This document shows positions 36,601-49,200 of a stretch of 64,000 nucleotides of DNA, piece by piece (position 1 is the first letter of the stretch; each line of letters begins with the position of its first letter). The stretch spans positions 31,912,756 to 31,976,755 of the forward strand of contig NC_069135.1 of assembly GCF_026914265.1 (NCBI RefSeq), read 5' to 3'. Origin of the DNA: Mya arenaria. Lineage: Eukaryota > Mollusca > Bivalvia > Myida > Myidae. Both the position numbers and the translations under genes were made by a program. Below the pieces are notes generated by a model. The model did not search any database. It had not been told where the DNA came from and saw only the letters and a list, made by a program, of their open reading frames with translations.

Positions 36601-39145
36601 GACAGCACATACTTCTTGTAGTGACAGCACATATGCGTCTTGTAGTGACAGCACATATGCATCTTGTAGTGACAGCACATATGCGTCTTGTAGTGACAGC
36701 ACATATGTTTCTTGTAGTGACAGCGAATATGTTCCTTGTAGTGACAGCACATGCGCATCTTGTAGTGACAACACATATGTTTCTTGTAGTGACAGCACAT
36801 ATGCTTCTTGTAGTGACAGCACATGCGCATCTTGTAGTGACAGCACATCTGCATCTTGTAGTGACAGCACATATGTTTCTTGAAGTGACAGCACATATGC
36901 TTCTTGTAGTGACATCACATGCGCATCTTATAGTGACAGCACATACGCATCTTGTAGTGACAGCACATCACATATGTTCATTGTAGTGACAACACATATG
37001 TTCCTTGTAGTGACAGCACACATGTTCCTTGTAGTGGCAGCACATATGCTTCTTGTAATGACAGCACATATGCTTCTTGTAGTGACAGCACATATGTTCC
37101 TTTTAGTGTCAGCACATATGTTCGTTGTAGTGACAGCACACATGTTCCTTGTAGTGACAGCACATATGCTTCTTTTAGTGACAGCACATATGTTCCTTGT
37201 AGTGACAGCACATATGTTCCTTGTAGTGACAGCACATATGCTTATTGTAGTGACAGCACATATGCTTCTTTTAGTGACAGCACACATGTTCCTTGTATTG
37301 ACAGCACATATGTTTCTTGTAGTGACAGCACATATGCTTCTTGTAGTGACAGCACATATGCTTCTTGTAGTGACAGCACATACGCGCCTTGTAGTGACAT
37401 ATGTTTCTTGTAGTGACAGCACATATGCTTATTGTAGTGACAGCACATATGCTTCTTGTAGTGACAGCACATATGCTTCTTGTAGTGACAGCACATATGC
37501 TTCTTGTAGTGACAGCATATATGCTTCTTGTAGTGACAGCACATGTGCATCTTATAGTGAGAACACATATGCATCTTGTAGTGACAGCACATATGCGTCT
37601 TGTAGTGACAGCACATATGTTTCTTGTAGTGACAGCGAATATGTTCCTTGTAGTGACAGCACATGCGCATCTTGTAGTGACAACACATATGTTTCTTGTA
37701 GTGACAGCACATATGCTTCTTGTAGTGACAGCACATGCGCATCTTGTAGTGACAGCACATCTGCATCTTGTAGTGACAGCACATATGTTTCTTGAAGTGA
37801 CAGCACATATGCTTCTTGTAGTGACATCACATGCGCATCTTATAGTGACAGCACATACGCATCTTGTAGTGACAGCACATCACATATGTTCATTGTAGTG
37901 ACAACACATATGTTCCTTGTAGTGACAGCACACATGTTCCTTGTAGTGGCAGCACATATGCTTCTTGTAATTACAGCACATATGCTTCTTGTAGTGACAG
38001 CACATATGTTCCTTTTAGTGTCAGCACATATGTTCGTTGTAGTGACAGCACACATGTTCCTTGTAGTGACAGCACATATGCTTCTTTTAGTGACAGCACA
38101 TATGTTCCTTGTAGTGACAGCACATATGTTCCTTGTAGTGACAGCACATATGCTTATTGTAGTGACAGCACATATGCTTCTTGTAGTGACAGCACATATG
38201 CTTCTTGTAGTGACAGCACATATGCTTCTTGTAGTGACAGCACATATGCTTCTTGTAGTGACAGCACATATGCTTCTTGTAGTGACAGCACATACGCGCC
38301 TTGTAGTGACATATGTTTGTTGTAGCGACAGCACATATTCTTCTTGTAGTGGCAGCACATATGCTTCTTATAGTGACAGCACATACGCGCCTTGTAGTGA
38401 CATATGTTTCTTTTAGCGACAGCACATATTCTTCTTGTAGTGACAGCACATATGCTTCTAGTAATGACAGCACAAATGCTTCTTTCTTGACAGCACATAT
38501 GTTTCTAGTAATGACAGCACGCACATACGAGTCTTGTAGTGACATCACACATGTTCATTGTAGTGACAGCACATATGCTTATTGTAGTGATAACTCATAC
38601 ACATTTGTAGTGATACATATGCTTATTGTAGTAATAACTCATACACTTTTTGTTGTGACAACACATATGCTTATTGTAGTGATAACTCATACACTTTTTG
38701 TAGTGACAACACATATGCTTATTGTATAATGATAACTCATACACCGTTTGTAGTGACAACACATACGCTTATTGTAGTGATCACTCATACACTTTTTGTA
38801 GTGACAACACAAATGGCTTCTTGTGGTGTTTGCACAAGAGCGTCTTGTAGTGACTACGCATACCCTTCTCGTAGTGTCAGCGCATTCGCTTTTAATAGTG
38901 ACAGTTAATTCGATCCTAGAAAGGAAAGCACATATGCTTCTCGGAGTGACAGCTCTTACGCGTCTTGTAGTGACAACACATACTCTTCTTGTAGTGACAG
39001 CACATAAACCTCTTGTAGTGACAGCACGTACGCGTCTTTAGTGACAGCAGATACATTTCTGGTAGTGAAAGCACATACGCTTCTCGTAGTGTCAGAACAT
39101 ACGCGTCTTGTAATGACAGAACATACGCGCCTTGTAGTGAGAGTT
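33695..39145. repeat. 5.4-kb minisatellite of 24-bp units with higher-order duplications
   Basis: Roughly 225 units of AGCACATATGCTTCTTGTAG plus TGAC. Variants change TATGCT to TATGGT, TATGTT, TATGCA or TGCGCA, and GTGACAG to GTGGCAG. A frequent 22-bp form (AGCACATACTTCTTGTAGTG plus AC) lacks two bases. Units are most uniform in the middle and most diverged at both ends, as expected from unequal exchange. Segments around 36720-37150 recur at 37632-38060, exactly 912 bp (38 units) later. A 144-bp (6-unit) repeat is seen at about 34957 and 35101. The consensus is open in all three minus frames and two plus frames, which produces open frames up to 588 codons. Because 22-bp units shift frame freely, coding is unlikely. 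Confidence 0.92.
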
Positions 39146-39473
39146 CATTCCGTCAATATTGACTCTCCACTATTTTTAGTTCAAGCAGTTTAGAACCAAA
39201 GTTGGCCATATGACTTGTACCTTCTTACATGAACTTATTGTATCTTAACAAGTTCGAAAGGTGGGCTTATAATAAGTTAGCATGTAGCATATGGATAATT
39301 TATTTGCATAAACGAGTAAGACTAGAATGTTAACATGTTACAATATAACACATATTTTTACATGGTATCTTAATGTTGGTTATTACTTTACTGAATCAGC
39401 AAATAAGACTGTATTAAACTAACACGAATAATGCGGGAAAGGAAACATGGCATAAAACTGGAAAATCAAGCAA

Positions 39474-40762
39474 ATGAAGACTCAAATAAAAGAGAAATGG
39501 GATAGAACACAGAGAGAAGTCATTAAAAAACTAATGGACATAATAAAAATCTTACAAAATAAGAGACACAAACAGACAATAAGTGACTCAAGCTCCTTGG
39601 AAAGAGCAACAAGTATGATGAAAGTAAAAATGTACGACGGTCACACTTGTCACGACTTGATAACTTGTTTGCCAGTAACGAACTTAAGGTATTCAACATC
39701 CATGGAGATGGAAACTCTTTTCACTGCACTAAGAGAAAGCTTATTTTATTTTCATTCACCATATATCAGGGAACAGTGAACAGTAAATTTCATTATGCAA
39801 AACCACTGATCAGGTGTTTGGTACAGAGCAGTTCACAGGTCAAAACATGTGGGCATTGACATTAAAGTGTAGAAGATGTTTTGAAAATGGCAGTTGCCAA
39901 TTACTATCATTCCCAGTTCATTATCTACACCAGCCCGATATCGTATCTGTAAAAGTAATACATGTTGCATACATGGCAATAAGAGGGAAGGAGCACTATT
40001 AACCAACAATTCACATTCAGGACATGTCGTAGATATTTTCGACACTACAATCAGAATGGAGACACGCGATGATATACAGACAAAACCACCAATAATAAAA
40101 ATAACAACACCCAAGCAACACCACATAAGGTGAAAGAAAACAGTTTTAAGCCATATGAAGATTGGACTTTTCAGGTGGTAAAATCGTACCAAACTCACAT
40201 GTGCACAAAATGCCGGTTTAGATGTAGCGAAAATATTTCAGAAAAACAAAAAAAGAAGAAATTGAGTTTTATTACGCATTTGCAAACTATGAATGACAAA
40301 GATGTGGATACTGACAAAATACCTATTGTCATGTTTACGCCCCAAACTAATATTACAATTAATTCGATAAAACTTGACACAATTATTGCGGTGAGTAACG
40401 GACAAATATAAAAATGATGCTTCTGTTGATACTCCATTAAGAAAACATGAACTTTAACACAAGCAAGCTCGATTTCTTCACCATTCAATTCATACATTAT
40501 AAACCCCAAAAAGAGGAGAATAAATTTTGTATTCTAGTTGTAAGTTTTCACATTTAATTAAGAAACTTAATGTTGTTTGCCCATTAATTTAACATCTTTC
40601 ATTCTCAACTTTCAGAAATACTGCCGTCTGTTATGCCTCGGTCGACAGTATTTTCGCAAGAATGCTCGTCATCTCGAGAGAAAGAAAATAAGCTCTAATT
40701 TACAAATTAGTCAGACCTTAAATACAGCAACTGTAAGCTTCCAATCCTGGCAAATTATATAA
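39474..40762 (+). pseudogene. Relic of an OTU-protease-like coding region
   Basis: RLDNLFASNELKVFNIHGDG followed by NSF (frame of 39647) joins, after a frameshift near 39720, to ALRESLFYFHSPYIR (frame of 39474). This matches the start of an OTU cysteine-protease fold, where GDGNCxFRA holds the catalytic Cys. Here Ser stands in place of Cys. Further open pieces in changing frames follow (to 39859, 39814-40002, 39894-40133, 40130-40390), including FTGQNMWALTL. A donor GCG|GTGAGT at 40390/40391 and acceptor TTTCAG ending 40615 would join in phase 0 to KYCRLLCLGRQYFRKN, ending at 40762. OTU domains occur in host deubiquitinases and in some transposons such as Helentrons, and which of these this was cannot be told. 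Lys-rich start MKTQIKEKWDRTQREVIKK. Several breaks make a working protein unlikely. Confidence 0.4.
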
Positions 40763-43700
40763 AAAGATAACATTAAAACTGTCAAAGAAGCTTAGCTGGC
40801 TGTCCAAGGGCTTCATTTTCCTTGTGAGAAACACTAATCTCATTTCTCAAATAGAGCTTACCGGGCCACTACAGGAAATAATGTGGAGATACCAATCTGA
40901 AAACACATAAGGATTCCGATGAAAATTTTACAAGGTTTTATAGTTGTAGATAAGACAGCTAGCAAAAGATACCTTGTAAGATGAAAATACATTAATTGAC
41001 TTTGGATTGTTTGGAGTATTGAAAATGAATTAATGATAGTGTAGGTAAAATATGTTGTGAGTTTTATGTCACTGTAAACAGCTATTAGTCCCAGAATACA
41101 AACGATTAGTTCACGTTCATTTCCATGTAAATACAAATACATGTAATAATAATAAAAAAAACGTCTGGCGTAATAATAGTTCTACTTATCACTTCGTCAT
41201 TTGATTTTTTCATCCTCCACCAGTAATTGTATTTTCTCATTTTTCATATATCTATATATATATACACTTCCTAATTCATTTTTTGAAAAGAATAATCTTC
41301 CTCTCAGATTCAGAAGAAATCTGGCAGTCAACCATCTTTGGAGTTTTGGCTTTGAATGATACATAATAGGATATGGAGGAGGTGTAAACGGACACAATGT
41401 GCTAGAACGTAACTGCTTCTCTGCTTTGAGCATGTTTTTTTCTATAACGTATTTTTTGTTATATCATGTATTTTGTTTTAGTATGCAAGACCCCCTTTTT
41501 TCACCTCGACGGGCCCCTCAACGTGTCGGTTGTCGGTATGGCAGTGACGTGTAAACTCACTGGTCGGTTCGTATGACGCTTGGTTCACATTGGTGGGTGA
41601 CATGCGATAAAAAATTTTACCGCACCCTTGAAATGTTCGTTCTCTTCATACTGTTTCTATATTACGCCGCATTTTTGTAGCGACAAAATTCGTTGGAAGG
41701 GTACAAATGATAAGGACTGGATCCTGCAATTTATCATCATCGCACTGTCGCGTGATCATTATCGCATAATAGCCTTCCGTTGCGCCTGTTTGTCCTCAAA
41801 GTTAAATCCGTTAATATCATAGATTTAATAAAAGTGTATCCGGATTTATAAACCAGAATTTATGTTTTACCTTCAAACTCTGAATCCGACAATTTGTCAC
41901 ATGAAGGGTAAATTCTTCTACGTGTATTTAAGCTAATTATTTCTTGCATTGAACAAATACCTAGTTTGTAACAGTTTGCAGGCCTGTACTTGTCTTGTAA
42001 AGATATGGACAGATGTTGGGCTAGTCAAGACATAAAGAAACAAATGTTTCGGTTAAAGTTGGAGCTACTCTCAATAGGGATAATTGTAGAGCTACAATTG
42101 TCACGGTGGTGCAGTAGTACATATTTGGTCAACTCAGGGATCAAATGATTCTACTCCTGTGCGCCGTAGCGCCAAAGAAAATGAGCTAAAGGGATTTACA
42201 TGTATACAATTACTTTTAATAGCAAATGATAAAGAATGATAGTCTTGATTAAAGTCTCTGTCAAATTTAGAAATGGTTAATATCAAATCTAAATCTAGGT
42301 CATTTGATATCATTTTTATTGAATCTTTGTGAAGCTTCATTAAATATGTTTATCACTATGAAAATTCGATCTGATGCATATGTTTATCATCCATTGCTTC
42401 AATAATATGCTGATGACCTTGTAGCATCAATCTATAATTTTACTTTATACAGAATTCATGAATGTTTTTATTGAAGTGTCAATATGGTAACTAGCTGCAT
42501 TTAAAATTCCAGACTCGATTGTTTATGCAGAGCGGAATATATCGCTTCCCACGATCCTTTCCTGATGCACCAGCGATCTTGTAGTCGTAATCGTGATCAA
42601 CATCTTGTTGAAACTGAGACAGGCGGTCACATTGAATGTCATAAGGGTGGGAGCGATTTAGTTATGGTAATCAGGTGCCACTCGAGGATCCTAGCAGACC
42701 AATGGTGAAACAGTCTTTGGATGAATCTCAGGTATAACTTCGTTGGCCAGTGCCACAGAGTATGGATATGAATGTAGGATTCAGTCGCAAGCCCAAGTAT
42801 TTCAGCAAATTAGTGTTTGCTTTGCTAGTAGTGATTGACTGCTGTATTTACGTCCATTGAATATAAGGTTAAATAGTGACTTTTATATGTAGACCATCTG
42901 TGAAACTAAGGCTCTTAATTTTTCAAAATGGAGGGGCCAAGTCCCGACCTCAATACAGAGAGGCGAGACCAGGATAAATCTCCATGCATACTTATGATAT
43001 AGTATTTACCCTGTCAATCAGTTTCAATTAATTTGTTAGAGATCCACATGGAGTGGCGCATACAATTCATGCGCTAATATCAGAAAGGTTAAGGTCACAC
43101 TTGGAGATCATATTAAATTAAACATGAACATTTCATCAGATACATCACGAAAATTCTATAATTAAAATATGATAAACAATACTTTATAAAAGTAATGTAC
43201 ATTCCACATATCAATTGAAAATTGATCAATAATTATATTCTTAACAGTGATGAACAACTTTTTCTTTAATTTTGCATATAAATAGATTTCATTTACATAA
43301 TCAATACTACGTGTCTGGCAAATAACTTAATATGATCACGAATCTCAACTCTTGAGGCCTGTGCATTCAATTTTAAGAACTATTGAATACAATTAAATCT
43401 AAATTCTTGAAATAAAGAATATTCAATATACATAAGTGAAGACCATTTAGACAATTTCAATAATAAATTAAATAAGTTTTTCTTTTCTTTTCTTGAACCA
43501 TAGTTCGAGGATTACTTAACAACGAAGTTTCAGGAAAATTAAGAAGGTTTGCCAATGATCGGATAAAATGACAAGTTCATTCGTACACATGGCACCTTTA
43601 TGTAGACCAATGACAAAAGACGATATTTTTTTCATTTTTTCTGTCCAATGATTTATGTTGATCGATTCTTACGAATGCACCAACATATAGTTTTATAGAA

Positions 43701-46213
43701 GACATTTCAGTCATTTCAGTTTTTACCAAGGCTTTCTCGGACTCTACAACCATTTTCCAGCCCCAATTGGTTCATACCCAGATAATGACATCAATAACTC
43801 AAGTCATTCCTTAAATAGGATCATATACCGCTGCATATCATATATAAACCAAACTGAACGAACAAACATTTCACTTTCGAAAGTTTTTTTAGAACTAATT
43901 TATTGCTGTATGGAACACATTTCGAGTACCCATAACCCATAACCAAATAAACCTTACAAGAGCTATCATTTTGGAGAATTATTAGGGTGTTATTCACATG
44001 TTTCGTTTTCACAGTGTCAAGGTCATTGGTTGTTTACTGAAGATTGAAAGGACATACATGAAATATCTCGATGACAGATCAAAAACATTTTAAGAAAACT
44101 GATTTTTTTTCATATTTTAACTTATGAATAACAAATGTATTGATTTGAGTTTTGTTGACAGTGAAGTTTTCAAAGACTCATTTGAAAAACGGAAAACACC
44201 GACCTCGTTCAATAATATCATGACTTTATAGAGTTCCTTCAAGAGATCCCAATGTCTAAGTAAGGAAGATATAAAGACACATGATACCACTTAAATGGCC
44301 TTTTTTTGCAATACGCTAAACACTTTAAAAAGAACATTAAATTTTAATAATGTTTGATCAATGTCCCTTGAAGATAAGACCATCAGGAAGTGAAGTTGAA
44401 GAATACAACAAAAACCACATGTACAAGCCAAATAGGAAAACACGTAACTTATGATACAATATAAACCACATGCCAGTGACAAGATAATAATACAACCATA
44501 GCTAATGCTGTACTATGAACCTTATGCCAGGGACAAGACACAAACTAAAGCTATAGCTAATACTACAATATAAACTGCATGGGCAAGAGAAATAGTAAAA
44601 ACATAGCCAATACAATACAAATCACAAGCAAAATAGTAAAAGATAAAATAGGTCCCAGTTTTGAGGACAATCTTTTGGCCTGACAACCAACACTGACGGA
44701 CCACACATGCATCAATACATATTCACAAACAAATGTTCGGGTAACGCAGGGACACGCCAAATAGTAAAATATGTCCCTTTTTAGTGGAAAATACTAAAGC
44801 CTAACAACCCTGACCATCAAAACATATGTATTAACAAATGTTTGGGTAACGCATTGGAACCCTCAGCGAAACAAAAGTTAACTTGTGTGTATAAATATAA
44901 AAAAATAATATAAATATCCATCTCGAATGTGAAACACTCTTAAAGCCCCTTGCATCAGCATTTAAAACGGTAATTGAATTTCAACGAATACGTCATTTTT
45001 AATTATCCTGATTGAGCAGACGACAACTAGCAAACACCATGGACGAAGTTTGGGGAGAATATTAAATAGTCAGGTACCGGTTACATTCTGATAAGATTTC
45101 GATACTGATTGCCATTTTCTTAATTGTTACATAGAACTAGTGTCCATTTACGATTAAGAACATTTGGCTTTCAAGGTGACGGAACGAAAGGTCGACAGAC
45201 AGATATGGTGATTACTTCAGCACAACCGCAATCTTTGTGAGGATCAATTTAATATATACAGTTACCAATCTGCTCTCTCATGTTTTGTTTATAAAGTTAT
45301 TATTAACAGGAAGAAAAATCAAAACAAGTTCATTTCGTTAAACAAGAGCAATTGACCGATATAGCCTTGCCTTAACCAATAAATAATATGTTTTATCACG
45401 TAGTATTTTATATCAAAATAAACAAGGCAGACATGTGTATTTACATAGCTTGTTTTACGACAGCTAAATGACTAAGCAGGAAGTACAAGCACCAACTTTA
45501 TAAAGGTTATATCTGAACGGCTTTGATTAAATTTAAAATGTTTTCTTTATAAAAAGTTATATACAGTTAAGAATTGATTATAACCTATGTTTATTGAAGA
45601 AAATATTTAGGAAATAAAATCGGACGTGAGATAATGAACTATTTTCAAGTCAGTTTGATCAACTTTAAGTAAACCTGCATCCTGATCGAGATATATTGCA
45701 ATTAAACGATTGCGATACTTAAGAATGTATTTAAGTGTTTATGTGTTGCTTTTGTAATTATCCACGTACTGATCATGGAAATTCAGAATAATCCGGGTCA
45801 TGCAAGATTCTTATGAATATTGTATTTATATCTTATATAAAAAAGGATATTTCATAATTCGTTATTAAAGCGAAGACGTCGGCCTTAAGCTAAAGTCGGC
45901 AAAACAGTTTAATACAATAATAGGTCAGAAACGAGATATATAACATTCTTGCAACATTTAAGATAATTCTATGATCATGATACTTTCGCTAATCTATTCG
46001 AATGTTTTATCGTCGTAGATGATTATATTGTTTTATATTATATTTCTTTTATAGATTTACATCGTGACGTCAAAAATCATCGAGAGGGATAATAGATAAA
46101 TGGATATTGACGAATACAGTCTGTGTGTTAGAAACATAAACTAAGGTTGATACTTCATTGCAGCCCGGATAATACCCTTTTTCACGTAAAACGAATATAC
46201 TTTTCCTGTCAAA
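40763..46213. other. Long stretch without a recognised gene
   Basis: Mostly AT-rich. A GC-richer patch at 41490-41790 (CACCTCGACGGGCCCCTCAA and TATTACGCCGCATTTTTGTA) looks repeat-derived. 42530-42720 is compositionally exon-like but has no frame I recognise. Diverged direct repeats lie at 44395-44880. The last ~400 bp should include the GPCR-1 promoter, though no clear core element stands out. Confidence 0.45.
44395..44880. repeat. Diverged short direct repeats
   Basis: About four units of ~57 bp resembling TACAATATAAACCACATGCC followed by AGTGACAAGA and CATAGCTAATG (44455-44640). Then a ~115-bp pair shares AACAAATGTTCGGGTAACGC and AACAAATGTTTGGGTAACGC. Confidence 0.5.
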
Positions 46214-49200
46214 ATGGATGGAATAGAGAGCATCGCTTCAAACAACATCAGTGAACAAATCAAAGGTGGTGATGACGATTATTTTGGACGCCATGGATTT
46301 ATCACGACACAGCCTGCAGTGGCAATTCCGTGTATAATCATTATTTCTATTGCTTCATTGTTCGGGACGTTTGGCAATCTGCTCATCCTCTACGTCATAG
46401 CAACAAAATCGAGTTTGCGTAACAAAATGGAGTCAACGTTCATTGTCAATTTGGCCATATCCGACCTGTACGTCACTCTGATCGCCGATCCAATGAGTAT
46501 TATTGGTAAGGCTTTATACATGTTTATATTGGCAATATACCTGATAAGTTTTATTGTAAATGGTTGAGAACGAATAATATAACTGTGACGATTTTTCCGT
46601 TAATGTGCGTATCGAATATGTGATATCACCGCGTGGAAGCGCTTCACAAAAGACATGTGGTGTATACATGTTGAGCATTTTGCATTGCTCTTTCGCGTAG
46701 AAATAAAACACCAGTATAAGTTATACGCTCGTTAAAGATAGAGACTAACCAGCCGCCGGTGATAACTACGATACCACAGACTTGATCGAAGATAAAAAAA
46801 CTAATAACTGAACAATTACACTATAAAATGAATACAAGAAGATAACAATCATCATCAGATAGCGCATACAATCATATAGCTATGAGAATCCATGCTCGAT
46901 AAGGATGTGTATGGAAACCAGTTTAGCATACGAGAAATTTTGTGATTGAGATATTAGCCAAAGTGGCTGATACGATTACTAATGGAATGAGTTTTGATCT
47001 AGGTAGTGGAGCAAATCATTGACAGACATGAGGGTGTTTCCCAGCTCCCCATGCATACCAAATGATCTTGTAAAATACCATTTCGGAAGTGGTCGGTAAT
47101 TTTCAGAAGACAAGTCACATGACGAGTAATCATGTAATTAAGCTAGCTATTGAAATTCTGGAGTATAATTTTGCAATGCCACGAGGAAGGAAGAAGTTAT
47201 TACAAATGTTATTTACGCAAATTCACGTGTAGTCTTTTAAACAACATTTTCTTTATTAACTTCTTTTAGCAAACATTTCTGAAACCTTTTTAACTGATAA
47301 AAAAATGTCAAATTCCCCGAAAAACATGTCATATGTGGTGTTTCTCTCGGAACAGGCGACACTCAGTTTGTCGTTCAAAAGACTCGCTCACGATTGGTAG
47401 TGTAAGACATCGAAAAGACAAATAGTACAAACTAAGTAGAAAGCGCCTATTGCATACATAACATCGGCAACAATTCAATTAACGGCGTCATTATTAATAT
47501 TTTCTTTAAAAATGACATAAGATGCTGCCAAAAAGCGTGTGTAACATTACTGAAAATTGAATGGATTCAGGCTAGGACTTACAAGTTTGTTCAAATGAGT
47601 ATCAGTCAGTTGTGTGTTTTTCCATGAAGAAAGTAGACTTACTGCATTTGCGTATTGTGTAACAAAAATGCTGCTTAAAATATGTGAGCAAGCCCTTTTT
47701 AACGCTTTGAATATCTTTTACTTGCATTTGGCGAACTTTTTCAAAATTTCAGTGCCTGTTTTTTTTCCTGCGTATCCAATCCTACCCTCTTTCGAGACCC
47801 TTACTAATAAAAACCATTGAAAACCGAGTACATAAAAGGGGATTTCACCCAGTACCATCTTTAAACAAAATAAAGACGCAGAGGAATAAGACACAGTCGT
47901 AATCGATACTTAATGGGAAGGAAAACACTTAAAGTCAACTTCCTATCCGAAATGTTTAATTCTCACTGGTAAATGAAACAAACTTTAAAGTTCAAATAAG
48001 TGTATACTATATACATATACAGTCGTACCTTATAATAAGCAAAACCAAATGTAGTTATGTAATTTTGAGCGTGAATGGCTTCATGAAGCCCATACTTATT
48101 TGACGTATACGTATTTTGAACATTCTTTTAGCCGGACAATATAGATTTGCTCTCATTTCTAAAGATGATGAAGGATGACTGCATATATATAAGATGCAAA
48201 TTCCTATTTAACAATTTATGCTATTCAAAGCGTGAAATTGTTACAAATAAGTTACTTATTTTGCTGGCTCCGCTTATCCGCTTGAGCTACCGAATAGTTC
48301 TTAATTATCTTTTGCGTATGCATACCTTGTTCTAATTCGGTCATCATGGATTTGGTTTTGTAACAAAGTTTTGGAAATAATGGTTAGTGAAAAACTCTCA
48401 TGTCCAGCTGAACAATGCTCGAAACATCCATAGTACATGTACCGAAATATCCATCAACTTTCTCTTCAAATGTGCCGTAGCATCCATCAACATTCTGTTT
48501 ACATATGCCGTAAAATCACATGTTTTGAACACTTATGATTTAAAGTGTTGTGCGTAGTGTGTTCACTGTATTAACAAATCTCAAACAATAACTTGAACAT
48601 CACAAACAATAAACTAGATATTATAAAGTACGGGTTTAATAGGTGACCTAATATGGGATATACGTGGCAAAGGAAACCGTAATGGATGAGAGCGAAGCTT
48701 ATACCCGAATATGGTTCCCTCTTCCCTGAATATCTCATATCGGGTCACCTACTAGACCCAGCACGTATATATCACGTCAACAACCTGTTTACATTGATCC
48801 AGAAGCCAACACTATATGAGACATGCTTCATTCATTGATCGGAAAATAGACGTCATTTGGGTACAATACATGTATTAAGACTAAGTGACCCGGTATGGCA
48901 AAATATGGGGTCACCGCGTGACCAGACCTCGACTTCCGGCGGTGCGTCATTCATGTTGAAGGCGTGATATATGATTATATGCTTCGATGTAGCTATCACG
49001 TTACACATACAGTTTACATATCATTTCTTTTTCCTGCAATTTCAAAACTTTCATTTGTTGCTCAAAAAGTTCTTGTTCATGGCGTCTTTTCATTTTTAAC
49101 GAGTCCATTTCATAAGCATGTTTTTCAAGTAGGAGTTTAACTTTGACCTCATGTTCATGCTTCTCCAGGATACCAATTTCAACACTTGGGTTGAATACAT

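Noticed and set aside
33695..39145. CRISPR-like look of a regular short repeat array
   Set aside because: There are no unique spacers between repeats, no cas genes, and the surrounding DNA is eukaryotic.
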